From: Ruminococcaceae bacterium UBA3329
GTDB lineage: Bacteria > Bacillota > Clostridia > Oscillospirales > Acutalibacteraceae
Direction: 5' to 3'
DNA length: 31,025 nt
Assembly: GCA_002361875.1 (NCBI GenBank)
Contig: DERX01000035.1
Span: forward strand, 1 to 31,025
Numbering within the stretch: position 1 is the first letter of the stretch; each line of letters opens with the position of its first letter. Positions 17,113-25,120 of this stretch are shown here, piece by piece. The position numbers were made by a program, and so were the translations under genes. The notes beneath the pieces were generated by a model. That model worked only from the letters and a program-made list of their open reading frames with translations, was not told the DNA's origin and did not search any database.

Positions 17113-18906
17113 GTGTTTGAGATTAAAGACAAAAAGTTTTTTGCCGACGGCAAGCAGTTAAATATTTATTCAGGCGCAATACATTATTTCCGCACCCTGC
17201 CCGAATATTGGGAGGACAGACTTTTAAAACTTAAAAAGGCAGGTTTTAACACGGTTGAAACTTATGTCTGCTGGAATCTTCATGAGCCGAATCCCAATGA
17301 ATTTGACTTTTCGGGAATACTTGATATCGAAAAATTCGTTGAAACGGCTGAAAAGGTAGGTCTTTACTGCATTGTAAGACCCGGCCCGTATATATGTGCA
17401 GAGTGGGATTTCGGCGGACTGCCCGCATGGCTTTTGAAGGATAAAAATATGCAGATTCGCTGTATGTACCCCGATTACACAGCGTGCGTTGATCGTTTTT
17501 ATAAGGAGCTTCTTCCCCGTCTTGTACCGCATCTTGAGAGCCACGGCGGCAATATTATTGCGATGCAGGTTGAAAATGAGTACGGTTCTTACGGCAACGA
17601 CAAGGAATATCTGCGCCACATTGAAAAGCTGATGCGGGACTGCGGTGTTGACTGCCTTTTATTCACATCGGACGGTAACTGGAAAAATATGCTTTCGGGC
17701 GGTTCTCTTCCCGATATTTACAAGGTTCTCAATTTCGGTTCAAAAGCAAAAACTGCTTTCGGTTGCTTAAAGGATTTCGAGAATGACGGGCCGAATATGT
17801 GCGGTGAGTTTTGGTGCGGGTGGTTTGACCATTGGCGTGACATTCACCATACCCGCAGTGCCGACGAGGTAGCAAAAGAGGTCAAGGACTTTTTAGATAT
17901 TGACGCAAGCTTTAATTTTTATATGTTCCACGGCGGAACAAACTTCGGCTTTACCGCAGGCGCAAACCAAAACCCCGGAAAAGCGTATGAACCGACAGTT
18001 ACGAGCTACGACTATTGTGCTCTTCTTACCGAATGGGGCGATTATACCCCTGCGTACCATGCAGTTAGAAAACTTCTATGTGAAAAACAGGGTATTGATA
18101 CGGGAGAGCTGCCGCCATCACCGAAAACGCAGAATATCGGCAAGGTAGTGCTTAATGAAACAGCATCTCTTTTCGGCAATCTTGACAATATCGGTGAAAA
18201 GCACCGTGCCGCCGTTCCCGAGGGAATGGAGCATTTCGGGCAGAATTTCGGTATGATTTACTATGAAACAGAGCTTTCGGGTAAATACGATATCTCCCCT
18301 GTGCAGATAAAAGATGTTCACGATTACGCCGAAGTATATTTTGACGGTAAATACAAGACGACAATTGACAGAACGCTCTACACAAAAGAGGATAAACCGT
18401 CAATTAAGGATATTATTTTCAAGAGGAAAAAGGGTGAGAGTAAGCCGATTCTTATGTCTGCTCTTGACGGAAAAAGAAAAATCGGCGTGCTTGTAGACAC
18501 AACGGGCAGAGTAAATTACGGCGAAAATATGCTTGACAGAAAGGGTATTTCCGACATTTACATCGGTGCCCAGCGTCAAATGGGTTACGATGTTTGGTGT
18601 CTGCCCCTCGACAATCTTGAAAAATTAAATTATTCAGGTTGTGACGACAAGTCAGCACCGTGTTTCCTTAAGGGTACATTTAAGGCAAACAGCAAAGAGG
18701 ATTGCTTTGTGCATCTTGACGGCTTTACAAGAGGCTGTGTTTTTGTTAACGGCTTTAATCTCGGCAGATATTGGAATGTAGGTCCGCAAAAATCGCTCTA
18801 TCTTCCGGGTGCTTTGCTTAAAGAAGAAAATGAAATTGTGGTATTCTCCATGGGCGGATACAAAAATCCCGAAATTGAAATCACGGATAAGCACGATTTA
18901 GGTTGA
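17113..18906 (+). CDS. Cytoplasmic GH35 beta-galactosidase
   Basis: A 597-residue glycoside hydrolase of family 35, hydrolysing terminal beta-galactosides with retention. The TIM barrel opens with IYSGAIHYFRTLPEYWEDRL and VRPGPYICAEWDFGGLPAWL; the acid/base is E156 in QVENEYGSYG and the nucleophile E232 in MCGEFWCGWFDHW. The C-terminal part (about 380-597) has the jelly-roll domains usual in bacterial GH35, including GFTRGCVFVNGFNLGRYWNVGPQ. There is no signal peptide, so it acts in the cytoplasm on imported oligosaccharides. The start is GTG, supported by AAAGGGGG about 8 bases upstream; no ATG fits. The gene is monocistronic between its promoter and terminator, with no sugar transporter beside it. 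Confidence 0.95.
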   Translation: MFEIKDKKFFADGKQLNIYSGAIHYFRTLPEYWEDRLLKLKKAGFNTVETYVCWNLHEPNPNEFDFSGILDIEKFVETAEKVGLYCIVRPGPYICAEWDFGGLPAWLLKDKNMQIRCMYPDYTACVDRFYKELLPRLVPHLESHGGNIIAMQVENEYGSYGNDKEYLRHIEKLMRDCGVDCLLFTSDGNWKNMLSGGSLPDIYKVLNFGSKAKTAFGCLKDFENDGPNMCGEFWCGWFDHWRDIHHTRSADEVAKEVKDFLDIDASFNFYMFHGGTNFGFTAGANQNPGKAYEPTVTSYDYCALLTEWGDYTPAYHAVRKLLCEKQGIDTGELPPSPKTQNIGKVVLNETASLFGNLDNIGEKHRAAVPEGMEHFGQNFGMIYYETELSGKYDISPVQIKDVHDYAEVYFDGKYKTTIDRTLYTKEDKPSIKDIIFKRKKGESKPILMSALDGKRKIGVLVDTTGRVNYGENMLDRKGISDIYIGAQRQMGYDVWCLPLDNLEKLNYSGCDDKSAPCFLKGTFKANSKEDCFVHLDGFTRGCVFVNGFNLGRYWNVGPQKSLYLPGALLKEENEIVVFSMGGYKNPEIEITDKHDLG

Positions 18907-18925
18907 AATTAAATATGATTTTCAG

Positions 18926-18952
18926 GGACAGGTTTTATACCTGTCCTTTTTT
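18926..18952 (+). terminator. Rho-independent terminator of the GH35 gene
   Basis: A perfect 8-bp stem (GGACAGGT at 18926-18933, ACCTGTCC at 18939-18946), five-base loop and six T residues. Confidence 0.9.
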
Positions 18953-18975
18953 ACGCTCTTATATTATTTACATTT

Positions 18976-19110
18976 GTAGGGCACGCCGACCTCGGCTCCC
19001 CTGAAAGGGGAGCTGTCGAGCATTAGCGAGACTGAGGGGTTAATTTTTCTTTTTGGCTACTATAACCCCTCTGTCACTTCGTGACATCTCCCCTTTCAGG
19101 GGCGACAAGG
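18976..19110. repeat. Long imperfect inverted-repeat element (MITE/REP-like)
   Basis: The element begins with GTAGGGCACG and a small hairpin (GCCGA-CC-TCGGC, 18985-18996). A left arm (about 18994-19041: CTCCCCTGAAAGGGGAG, TGTCGAG, GACTGAGGGGTT) pairs imperfectly with a right arm (about 19064-19107: AACCCCTC, GTCACTTCGTGAC, CTCCCCTTTCAGGGG). Each arm itself contains hairpins. A related element lies at 21029-21212. It carries no ORF and is probably non-autonomous. The following stretch to 19265 has a further fragment with GATGAGGGG and CCTCAGTC but nothing coding; it is the only content of this 459-base gap besides the GH35 terminator and the regulator promoter. Confidence 0.7.
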
Positions 19111-19269
19111 ATTTTTTAGGATAACTTTGTAGGCTGATGAGGGGTAAATACTTCCTCAGTCTTTTGTTACGCAAAATCCGGATTTCTCGGCGAGGGAGCG
19201 GAAGAAACATCAGGAACAATTTTCATTTTCCGTGGAATACGGTTTGTTTTGTTTGTGACTAAAATGTAA

Positions 19270-19298
19270 TGGAAAAGACACAATTTGTGTGGTAGAAT
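19270..19298 (+). promoter_or_regulatory. Promoter/operator of the two-component operon
   Basis: A TAGAAT -10 (19293-19298) is 17 bases from a weak TGGAAA -35 (19270-19275). In between lies AAAAGACACAAT (19273-19284), nearly identical to the motif in the ABC operon promoter (21430-21441), and a dyad ACACAA-T-TTGTGT (19278-19290). The weak -35 plus shared motif suggests activation by the encoded response regulator. Confidence 0.55.
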
Positions 19299-19365
19299 AA
19301 CGATATAAAAAATCTTAAAAAATAACCGTATATAAATACTTCATAACCAAAAAGGAGATGTGCAA

Positions 19366-20037
19366 ATGAAAATATTTGTTCTTGAAGACGATGAGGCAAT
19401 CGGCATAGGTCTTTTTTATACTTTGCAAAGCGAAAAATTTGAGGTAACGCTTGCCAAAACCGTAAAAAACGCATACGAAATAATTGAAAAAGACACATTT
19501 GACCTTTATCTGCTTGATTTAACTTTGCCTGACGGAAACGGCTATGATGTTTGCAGGGCGATTAAAGAAAAGGGCGACCGACCTGTAATATTTTTGACTG
19601 CATTTGACGATGAAATAAATGTTGTAACAGGCTTTGAAATGGGTGCGGACGATTATATTTCAAAGCCGTTCCGTGTGCGTGAGCTGCTTGCGAGAATAAG
19701 AGCATGCCTTAAGCGTTATTCAAAAAATCCTGACGAAAAAAAGGTGCAAATCGGCGAGCTTACGGTGCTCCCTGCCGAGGCAAAGGTACTTTTGGGCGGA
19801 AAAGAGGTTATTCTCACCTCAATGGAATACAGACTTTTGCTCACATTCATAAGCAACAGAGGCAAAATTTTAACAAGGCAAAGACTGCTTGAGGATATTT
19901 GGGATGTTGAAGGCGATTTTGTGAATGACAACACCTTAACGGTCTATATAAAACGCCTTCGGGACAAAATCGAAAAGGATACGGAAAATCCCGAATACAT
20001 TAAAACTGTTAGGGGAATGGGGTATATCTTGAAATGA
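19366..20037 (+). CDS. OmpR/PhoB-family response regulator
   Basis: A 223-residue regulator: receiver domain (1-115) with acidic residues E7/D8/D9, phosphoacceptor D51 in LLDLTLPDG and the conserved Lys in DDYISKPF, then a winged-helix DNA-binding domain (about 130-223) ending in the family signature VYIKRLRDKIE and TVRGMGYIL. ATG at 19366 is preferred over GTG at 19360 because AAAGGAG (19351-19357) has eight bases of spacing to it and only two to the GTG. The gene overlaps the kinase gene by four bases (ATGA). The neighbours and shared promoter motif indicate control of the ABC transporter downstream, a typical peptide-antibiotic or envelope-stress module. Confidence 0.93.
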   Translation: MKIFVLEDDEAIGIGLFYTLQSEKFEVTLAKTVKNAYEIIEKDTFDLYLLDLTLPDGNGYDVCRAIKEKGDRPVIFLTAFDDEINVVTGFEMGADDYISKPFRVRELLARIRACLKRYSKNPDEKKVQIGELTVLPAEAKVLLGGKEVILTSMEYRLLLTFISNRGKILTRQRLLEDIWDVEGDFVNDNTLTVYIKRLRDKIEKDTENPEYIKTVRGMGYILK

Positions 20038-21026
20038 GAAAGCTGACACTGAAAAATATTGTTGCAATAGCTTTGGCAATTTGTGTTCCGTTTCTTACGG
20101 CGGTTTTCATTATTGATGTGAAGTGCGGAATAATCGTGCTGTGCCAAACGGCTGTAATTATTTCGCTGTTTGCGGCATTTGAGAAAGACCGAAAAAAATT
20201 CATTGTGAATATAAACGACTACCTCTCCCGTGTGCTTCGGGGGGAATATTCCTTTGATATAACCGACAATTTCGAGGGCGAGCTGTCAATACTTAAAAAT
20301 AATATTTACAAGGTCGTTGTGATGCTCAAAAGCACTAACGAGGAGCTGAAAAAAGAAAAACTCGGTTTGGCTTCATCTATGGCGGATATTACTCATCAGC
20401 TTAAAACTCCGCTCACGTCAATAACGGTTATGACCGATCTTATGGAGAATGAGGAAATGCGTGAAAAGCGAAGTGAGCTTTTAGGTATAATTAAAACGCA
20501 AACCGAAAAAATGAACTGGCTTACGGTAACTCTTTTAAAGCTTTCACGCCTTGACGCGGACGCCATAAGCTTTAATTTTTCAAATGTTTCAATATCTGAC
20601 ATTGTTGACACTGCTTTAAGCACATTTCAGCCCACGCTTGATTTAAGAAGTGTAACGGTGAAAAACAATGTAAACGATTTTTCATTTTACGGCGACAGCG
20701 CCTGGACCGGAGAGGCTGTTAAAAATATTGTGAAAAACTGTATTGAGCACACGCCCGTCGGCGGAGAGCTTGTTTTCTCTACACATAACACGAACATTTA
20801 CAATGAACTGACAATTTCCGACAACGGGAGCGGAATTGACAGTGAGGATTTACCGCATATTTTTGAACGCTTTTACCACGGCAAAAATGCCTCGGCGGAT
20901 TCAGTCGGCATAGGGCTTAACCTTGCGAAAGAAATACTGTCTAAACAGCACGCTGAAATTTTTTGTGAGAGCGAAAAAGGCAAAGGCTCAAGCTTTAGAA
21001 TTAAGTTTTATAAAGCGATAATATAA
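20034..21026 (+). CDS. Intramembrane-sensing-type histidine kinase
   Basis: A 330-residue kinase. Two membrane segments (about 8-27 and 32-49) are joined by only about five extracellular residues, so there is no room for an external ligand domain, as in BceS/LiaS-type kinases that sense through a membrane partner. The H box is DITHQLKTPLTS with H121; the ATPase domain has NIVKNCIEHTP (N box), SDNGSGI (G1), FERFYHG (F box) and GIGLNLAKEI (G2). Translation is coupled to the response regulator through the ATGA overlap. In known BceS systems the ABC permease is the true sensor; the FtsX-type transporter downstream is the obvious partner here, though it is a different architecture from BceB. Confidence 0.92.
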   Translation: MRKLTLKNIVAIALAICVPFLTAVFIIDVKCGIIVLCQTAVIISLFAAFEKDRKKFIVNINDYLSRVLRGEYSFDITDNFEGELSILKNNIYKVVVMLKSTNEELKKEKLGLASSMADITHQLKTPLTSITVMTDLMENEEMREKRSELLGIIKTQTEKMNWLTVTLLKLSRLDADAISFNFSNVSISDIVDTALSTFQPTLDLRSVTVKNNVNDFSFYGDSAWTGEAVKNIVKNCIEHTPVGGELVFSTHNTNIYNELTISDNGSGIDSEDLPHIFERFYHGKNASADSVGIGLNLAKEILSKQHAEIFCESEKGKGSSFRIKFYKAII

Positions 21027-21028
21027 AT

Positions 21029-21212
21029 GCCTTCCCCTTGAGGGGAAGGGGGACCGCCGTGGCGGTGGATGAGGTGTATATTTGCTCTTACTCAAAAACA
21101 TAGTCGTCACTGCTCGTTTGGGGCACTTCGCATTGCTCCTTGTTTTTTCACCTCAGGACTTCGCCCCCTCATCAGTCACTTCGTGACAGCTTCCCCCGAG
21201 GGGGAAGCCGAC
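21029..21212. repeat. Palindromic repeat element between kinase and ABC operon
   Basis: It begins only three bases after the kinase stop. The left part has hairpins CCTTCCCC-TTGA-GGGGAAGG (21030-21049) and ACCGCC-GT-GGCGGT (21053-21066) followed by GGATGAGGTG. The right part mirrors it with CCTCATC, GTCAC-TTC-GTGAC (21175-21187) and CTTCCCCC-GA-GGGGGAAG (21190-21207). Outer arms are inverted copies, enclosing about 90 bases without an ORF. It is of the same class as 18976-19110. The first hairpin may double as the operon's transcription end, but it lacks a U tract. Confidence 0.7.
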
Positions 21213-21312
21213 AATGCCTTCCCCTTGAGAGAAGCGGGTTGCCGGTGGCAACCTCTGCGAAGCAGAAGCACCGACCGAGGCGATCGTAGGGAACGCATTA
21301 TTGCGTTCCGAT
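21213..21312. repeat. Partial second repeat and TAGGG-type palindrome, copy 2
   Basis: GCCTTCCCCTTGAGAG restarts the left arm of the preceding element, followed by two perfect hairpins, GGTTGCC-GGT-GGCAACC (21237-21253) and TCTGC-GAA-GCAGA (21254-21266). It ends in GTAGGG plus the palindrome GGAACGCA-TTAT-TGCGTTCC (21290-21309), a sibling of 16945-16964. It looks like a mosaic of repeat insertions. The bases to 21383 show nothing further. Confidence 0.6.
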
Positions 21313-21383
21313 GAAAATACTGCCAACTCCCTTGATGAGGTAGGGAGCGGCTGTCCCTATAATGCAGTTCAATTATAAAAAAA

Positions 21384-21454
21384 TTGTAAAACACCGAATA
21401 TTACAAAACCGTAATGAAAACAGTCACCGAAAAGTCACAATGAGGCGCTATAAT
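21384..21454 (+). promoter_or_regulatory. Regulated promoter region of the ABC transporter operon
   Basis: A perfect TATAAT (21449-21454) has no acceptable -35 at 17 bases, typical of an activated promoter. Upstream lie direct repeats GTCAC at 21423-21427 and 21434-21438 (11-base period, as for OmpR-type dimers), the motif AAAAGTCACAAT (21430-21441) shared with the regulator promoter, and an inverted repeat TTGTAA-N11-TTACAA (21384-21406). The leader from here to the first start codon is about 170 bases without an ORF or convincing RNA fold. Confidence 0.6.
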
Positions 21455-21633
21455 GACATTAAAGGTTCGGGAGAGCCAAGCGAAGAACGCCCCCAAAGAT
21501 AAAACATAATCCCCTCTTCTTCATCACATTTTGGCGTAAAACCCCAATGGCTCTTTAAAACAAAGAAAAATTAACCGCATCTCCGTTTCGGCTCTTCCTG
21601 CCTTCAATTTTAACCGAAAAGGAGATAACTATT

Positions 21634-21705
21634 ATGAAAAAACTTTTATTTATTTTGCCCGTATTGGCTGTACTTGCCCTGATACTGAAAGGAGCAAAGA
21701 AATGA
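21634..21705 (+). CDS. 23-residue putative membrane peptide, coupled to the ABC ATPase
   Basis: ATG at 21634 is preceded by AAAAGGAG (spacing nine bases) and reads 23 codons: MKKLLFILPVLAVLALILKG, then AKK and stop. It is a two-Lys start, one hydrophobic stretch (about 4-18) and a basic end, enough for one membrane helix. Its TGA overlaps the ATG of the ABC ATPase (ATGA), and the ATPase RBS lies inside its last codons, so both are likely translated together. It may be a small subunit or regulator of the transporter or a leader peptide for coupling. I know no named family. Confidence 0.6.
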   Translation: MKKLLFILPVLAVLALILKGAKK

Positions 21706-22379
21706 GAATACTTGAAGTAAATAATTTAACCAAAATCTACGGTAACGGCGAAACAGAGGTAAGAGCGCTTGACGGTGTTTCGTTTTCGGTTGAGCAGGGC
21801 GAGTTTATTGCAATTGTAGGTCCGTCAGGCTCAGGCAAATCAACCCTTTTGCATATTTTAGGCGGAGTTGACACGGCTTCGGGCGGTCAGGTAATAATTA
21901 ACGGAACGGATATAAGCACGCTTGACGAAACGGCGCTTGCAATTTTCCGCAGACGGCAGATAGGTCTTATTTATCAGTTTTATAACCTTATTCCGATTTT
22001 AACTGTTGAAGAAAATTTAACTCTTCCCCTGCTTTTGGACGGCAGAACGCCCGACAAACAGCAAATCGAAACGCTTGCGCAAAAATTAGGCCTTTACAAC
22101 CGCCTTTCGCATCTGCCCTCCGAGCTTTCGGGCGGTCAGCAGCAAAGAGTGTCTATAGGCAGAGCGCTTCTCAATAATCCTGCGCTTTTGCTTGCAGACG
22201 AGCCGACAGGCAACCTTGACAGTGAAAACAGCAAGGAAATTATGGAGCTTTTACGCAGGTTTAATAAAGAATACAAGCAAACCGTTATAATCATTACTCA
22301 CGATGAGCGCATTGCTCTTTCCGCTGACAGGGTAATTGCCATTTCGGACGGCAGAATAGTGAGAGATGAGGTGAAATAA
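21702..22379 (+). CDS. ABC transporter ATPase, MacB/LolD/BceA type
   Basis: A 225-residue ATP-binding subunit with all motifs: Walker A GPSGSGKST (40-48), Q loop in IYQFYNLIP, signature LSGGQQQR, Walker B LLADEPTGNLD and H loop IITHDE. The sequence type is that of ATPases driving FtsX-like permeases in lipoprotein release, macrolide efflux or antimicrobial-peptide resistance. It is followed directly by its permease gene (no intergenic base) and preceded by the coupled 23-residue peptide. The shared motif with the response-regulator promoter suggests induction by that system. Confidence 0.95.
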   Translation: MRILEVNNLTKIYGNGETEVRALDGVSFSVEQGEFIAIVGPSGSGKSTLLHILGGVDTASGGQVIINGTDISTLDETALAIFRRRQIGLIYQFYNLIPILTVEENLTLPLLLDGRTPDKQQIETLAQKLGLYNRLSHLPSELSGGQQQRVSIGRALLNNPALLLADEPTGNLDSENSKEIMELLRRFNKEYKQTVIIITHDERIALSADRVIAISDGRIVRDEVK

Positions 22380-24881
22380 GTGAACATTGTAAACACTCTC
22401 ACACTTCGCCACATTAAAACGCACAAGAAAAGAACAATTCTTACAATTGTTGCTATAATCGTGTCGGTTGCAATGGTAACGGCGGTTTTCACAAGCGCAA
22501 TTTCGTTTATTAAATATTTTCAAAATTCGACCTTAGAGGTAGACGGTAATTGGCATGTGCAGTTTTCCGATGACGACTATTCTCTTCACAAGCCTTTATT
22601 TGCAACTGATGTAAATATTGAGGAGTTTGCGGCAAGGTCGGTGTGCGGCAGAACTTCTTTCGGTGCAAATGACGATTACAGCGCCACCTCAACCGTTTTC
22701 TGTGCCGAAAAGAATTGGTTTGATATGCGAAATGTCGCCGTTTCACAGGGCAGACTGCCCGAAAACAGCCATGAATTATTGCTCACAAAAAGGGCAATTG
22801 ACGAATTTGATTTAGATGTCAATGTCGGCGAAAAAATAACCGTTCCGGTTTCGGTTTTTGACGACAACGGAAAAGAAACAGTTACAAACCGTGAATATGA
22901 GGTCGTAGGTATAAGCGACAGCTATGTTTCGGCAACGGACGGCTATGCGGTTTTTTCGGGTCTTGACAGCGAGGCGATAAAAAATACCCAAGAGCTCGTT
23001 GTTGTTACCCGTTACAATGAGCTTGACAACTCAATTTACGATAAGATTAAAGAAACGCAAAACACGATGGGTTTTTCGGGTTATAAAGCAAACACTGAGC
23101 TGTTTACCTTTTCGTTAATTCGGGACAGTAACGGAATGATTGTTTCCCTCGGTCTGTTTGCAGGAATACTGCTTTTAATAATTGCGGTTGTTTCCGTATT
23201 TATGATTTACGACAGCTTTGCGGTTTCTTATCAGGAAAGAGCAAAATATCTCGGAATGTTGGCGTCTGTCGGCGCTACAAAAAAGCAGAAGAGAATGTCG
23301 ATTTACTTTGAAGGTCTGATTTTAGGACTTATCAGCGTACCTCTCGGTATAATTTCTGGCGTAGGCGGAATTGCCGTTACCTTTAGGTGTATTGAAGATG
23401 CATTCTTAAGCACCTTGAACTATGCAACAGGCGGCTTAAAGGTGTATGTTAACTGGTTTGTAATTTTGGGAACTGTTATTGCAAGTGCAATTACAATTTT
23501 CATTTCAATGTATATCCCTGCGAGAAAGGCATCAAAAACAACGGCTATTGATGCTATTCGCCAAACAGGCACTGTTAAAGTTAAAAAACCGAGAAAGCTT
23601 CGTGTGTCCCGTCTTACAGGCAAAATATTCGGCTATGAGGGCACGCTTGCAGTTAAGAACTTTAAGCGCAACGGCAGGCGCTCAAGAAATATTGTATTTG
23701 CATTAGCCTTAAGCGTTGTTGTATTTTTAACCGTTACAAATTTCAGCGCAATGCTCAACGACATTCTCAAAACAAGTCTTACTTTAACTCCCGATATAAT
23801 GATTTCAGGAGATTACAAGGACCAAGACGCTATTGTTGAGGCTGTGTCGGGAAATAAAAAGATTGAGAGATATTTTTACAATACAACGGCCTATGCGAAT
23901 ATAGACAGAGCATATTTTGAGAAAATCGGTGATGATGAAGAAAGCGGTGTGTTACTCGTATTTCTTGACAACTCCTCTTTTGACGGCTATTTAAGACAGC
24001 TTGGCGAGCGCCCCGAAAACTATCACGGCGAAACCCCCACGGCAATTGTTCTTAACAGCATTTTAAAGGTTGAAGGCAATAAAAAGAAGGTGCGTGAAGA
24101 GCCTTTAAAGAATTTAAAGGGTCAAAAAATAACGCTTAGTTTGCCTACTCCGTCCGAAGAGGGCGAAGAACAGAGCGCAGAACCTTCGTCAATAAAGGCG
24201 GAAATCACTGTGGGAATCCAAACGACAAAGCAGTGGAATGAGGAAAAATTCACCTTGAATAATTCTGCACTGCCGCTGATTATTATATCTGACGATTATG
24301 CAGACCGTGTAATGGGCGGCTTAAACTCTTCAGCTTACACGGAAGTCAGCATTATGTGCGACGATTTTGAAACGGTCAAGGATGAGCTTGTTAAAACAAT
24401 TAAAGAGAAAAATGAGGAAACAGAATTTTTCATTGAAACTCCGGGCGCAGGCTACGACCAGATGAATAATCTGTTTACAATAGCAAAGGTATTCATTTAC
24501 GGGTTTATAACTCTGATTTCAATAATTTCCGTGCTCAACATAATCAACACTATTTCAAACTCAATGAACGAGCGCAGACGTGAGTTTGCAATGCTCCGCT
24601 CTGTCGGAATGACGCCGAAAAGCTTTAAGCGTATGATTTACTTTGAGGCAGGCCGTTACGGCGCAAAGGCACTGCTGTTCTCATTCCCCATAGGCGTTTT
24701 AATACACTTTGCAATGTATAAATCCCTTTCGGGAAGTATGGATTTCGGATTTACCGTTCACCCCATTCCTTATGCTTTGTCAGTCTTAGCCGTATTTGTA
24801 ATAATCGGCATATCGCTTCTTTACTCAATTGATAAAATCCGTGATGACAACATCATTGAAACCCTCAAAACGGATATATAA
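22380..24881 (+). CDS. FtsX/MacB-type ABC permease with two ectodomains
   Basis: An 833-residue permease. TM1 is at about 18-45, an ectodomain at about 46-250, then three membrane segments (about 255-280, 305-335, 355-375) forming the first FtsX domain. A second half repeats the layout: TM near 425-445, ectodomain about 446-690, and three more segments to the end. Cytoplasmic motifs AKYLGMLASVGATKKQ and REFAMLRSVGMTPKSF are the paired coupling helices typical of FtsX domains. This eight-TM duplicated form differs from the ten-TM single-loop BceB. The start is GTG, directly after the ATPase stop. The substrate is unknown; with the intramembrane-sensing kinase an export or detoxification role against membrane-active peptides is the best guess. 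Confidence 0.93.
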   Translation: MNIVNTLTLRHIKTHKKRTILTIVAIIVSVAMVTAVFTSAISFIKYFQNSTLEVDGNWHVQFSDDDYSLHKPLFATDVNIEEFAARSVCGRTSFGANDDYSATSTVFCAEKNWFDMRNVAVSQGRLPENSHELLLTKRAIDEFDLDVNVGEKITVPVSVFDDNGKETVTNREYEVVGISDSYVSATDGYAVFSGLDSEAIKNTQELVVVTRYNELDNSIYDKIKETQNTMGFSGYKANTELFTFSLIRDSNGMIVSLGLFAGILLLIIAVVSVFMIYDSFAVSYQERAKYLGMLASVGATKKQKRMSIYFEGLILGLISVPLGIISGVGGIAVTFRCIEDAFLSTLNYATGGLKVYVNWFVILGTVIASAITIFISMYIPARKASKTTAIDAIRQTGTVKVKKPRKLRVSRLTGKIFGYEGTLAVKNFKRNGRRSRNIVFALALSVVVFLTVTNFSAMLNDILKTSLTLTPDIMISGDYKDQDAIVEAVSGNKKIERYFYNTTAYANIDRAYFEKIGDDEESGVLLVFLDNSSFDGYLRQLGERPENYHGETPTAIVLNSILKVEGNKKKVREEPLKNLKGQKITLSLPTPSEEGEEQSAEPSSIKAEITVGIQTTKQWNEEKFTLNNSALPLIIISDDYADRVMGGLNSSAYTEVSIMCDDFETVKDELVKTIKEKNEETEFFIETPGAGYDQMNNLFTIAKVFIYGFITLISIISVLNIINTISNSMNERRREFAMLRSVGMTPKSFKRMIYFEAGRYGAKALLFSFPIGVLIHFAMYKSLSGSMDFGFTVHPIPYALSVLAVFVIIGISLLYSIDKIRDDNIIETLKTDI

Positions 24882-24892
24882 ACAAAAGAAAA

Positions 24893-24936
24893 ACAAAAGC
24901 AAAACGGCCCACGAAAGAGGGCTGTTTTGCTTTTGT
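24893..24936. terminator. Strong terminator hairpin after the permease gene
   Basis: An 18-bp stem (ACAAAAGCAAAACGGCCC at 24893-24910, its complement at 24919-24936 with one G-U pair) with an eight-base loop. The 3' arm is itself T-rich and the 5' arm A-rich. Confidence 0.88.
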
Positions 24937-24981
24937 CTATGCGATACAGGATTTTGTTGGGGTTATCTAAAATAATTGCAG

Positions 24982-25010
24982 TTGTAAATTATATAAAAAT
25001 ATGATAAAAT
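24982..25010 (+). promoter_or_regulatory. Putative promoter of the rpe/Rnf-like operon
   Basis: TTGTAA (24982-24987), 17-base spacer, TAAAAT (25005-25010). A second TAAAAT at 25115-25120 lies in a repeat of the same sequence closer to rpe and could serve an additional promoter. The first choice gives a leader of about 150 bases. Confidence 0.5.
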
Positions 25011-25120
25011 AAATGTAACCATTTATTTTTATATAATTTATATGTCCCTTTGGCTCTGCCTTACGGCATACCGCCAAAGACGGACGAAATTTTATCATTC
25101 GCTTACGCTTATGATAAAAT
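25006..25120 (+). other. Structured leader with three consecutive hairpins before rpe
   Basis: Three perfect or near-perfect hairpins follow each other: AAAATAAATG/CATTTATTTT (25006-25029); a compound stem GTCC-CTTTGGC with GCCAAAG-AC-GGAC and inner TGCC/GGCA (25044-25085); and ATTTTATCAT/ATGATAAAAT (25089-25120). ATGATAAAATAAA occurs at both ends (25001 and 25111). It could be a structured 5' leader or a palindromic insertion element. No known riboswitch is recognised. Confidence 0.5.

Noticed and set aside
18976..21312. CRISPR array
   Set aside because: Repeats are inverted and irregularly spaced, without unit-length spacers, and no cas genes are present.
21069..21394. ORFs of 72-81 codons on both strands in the repeat island
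   Set aside because: They run through palindromic repeats, lack ribosome binding sites and overlap on opposite strands; open frames arise from the repeat composition.
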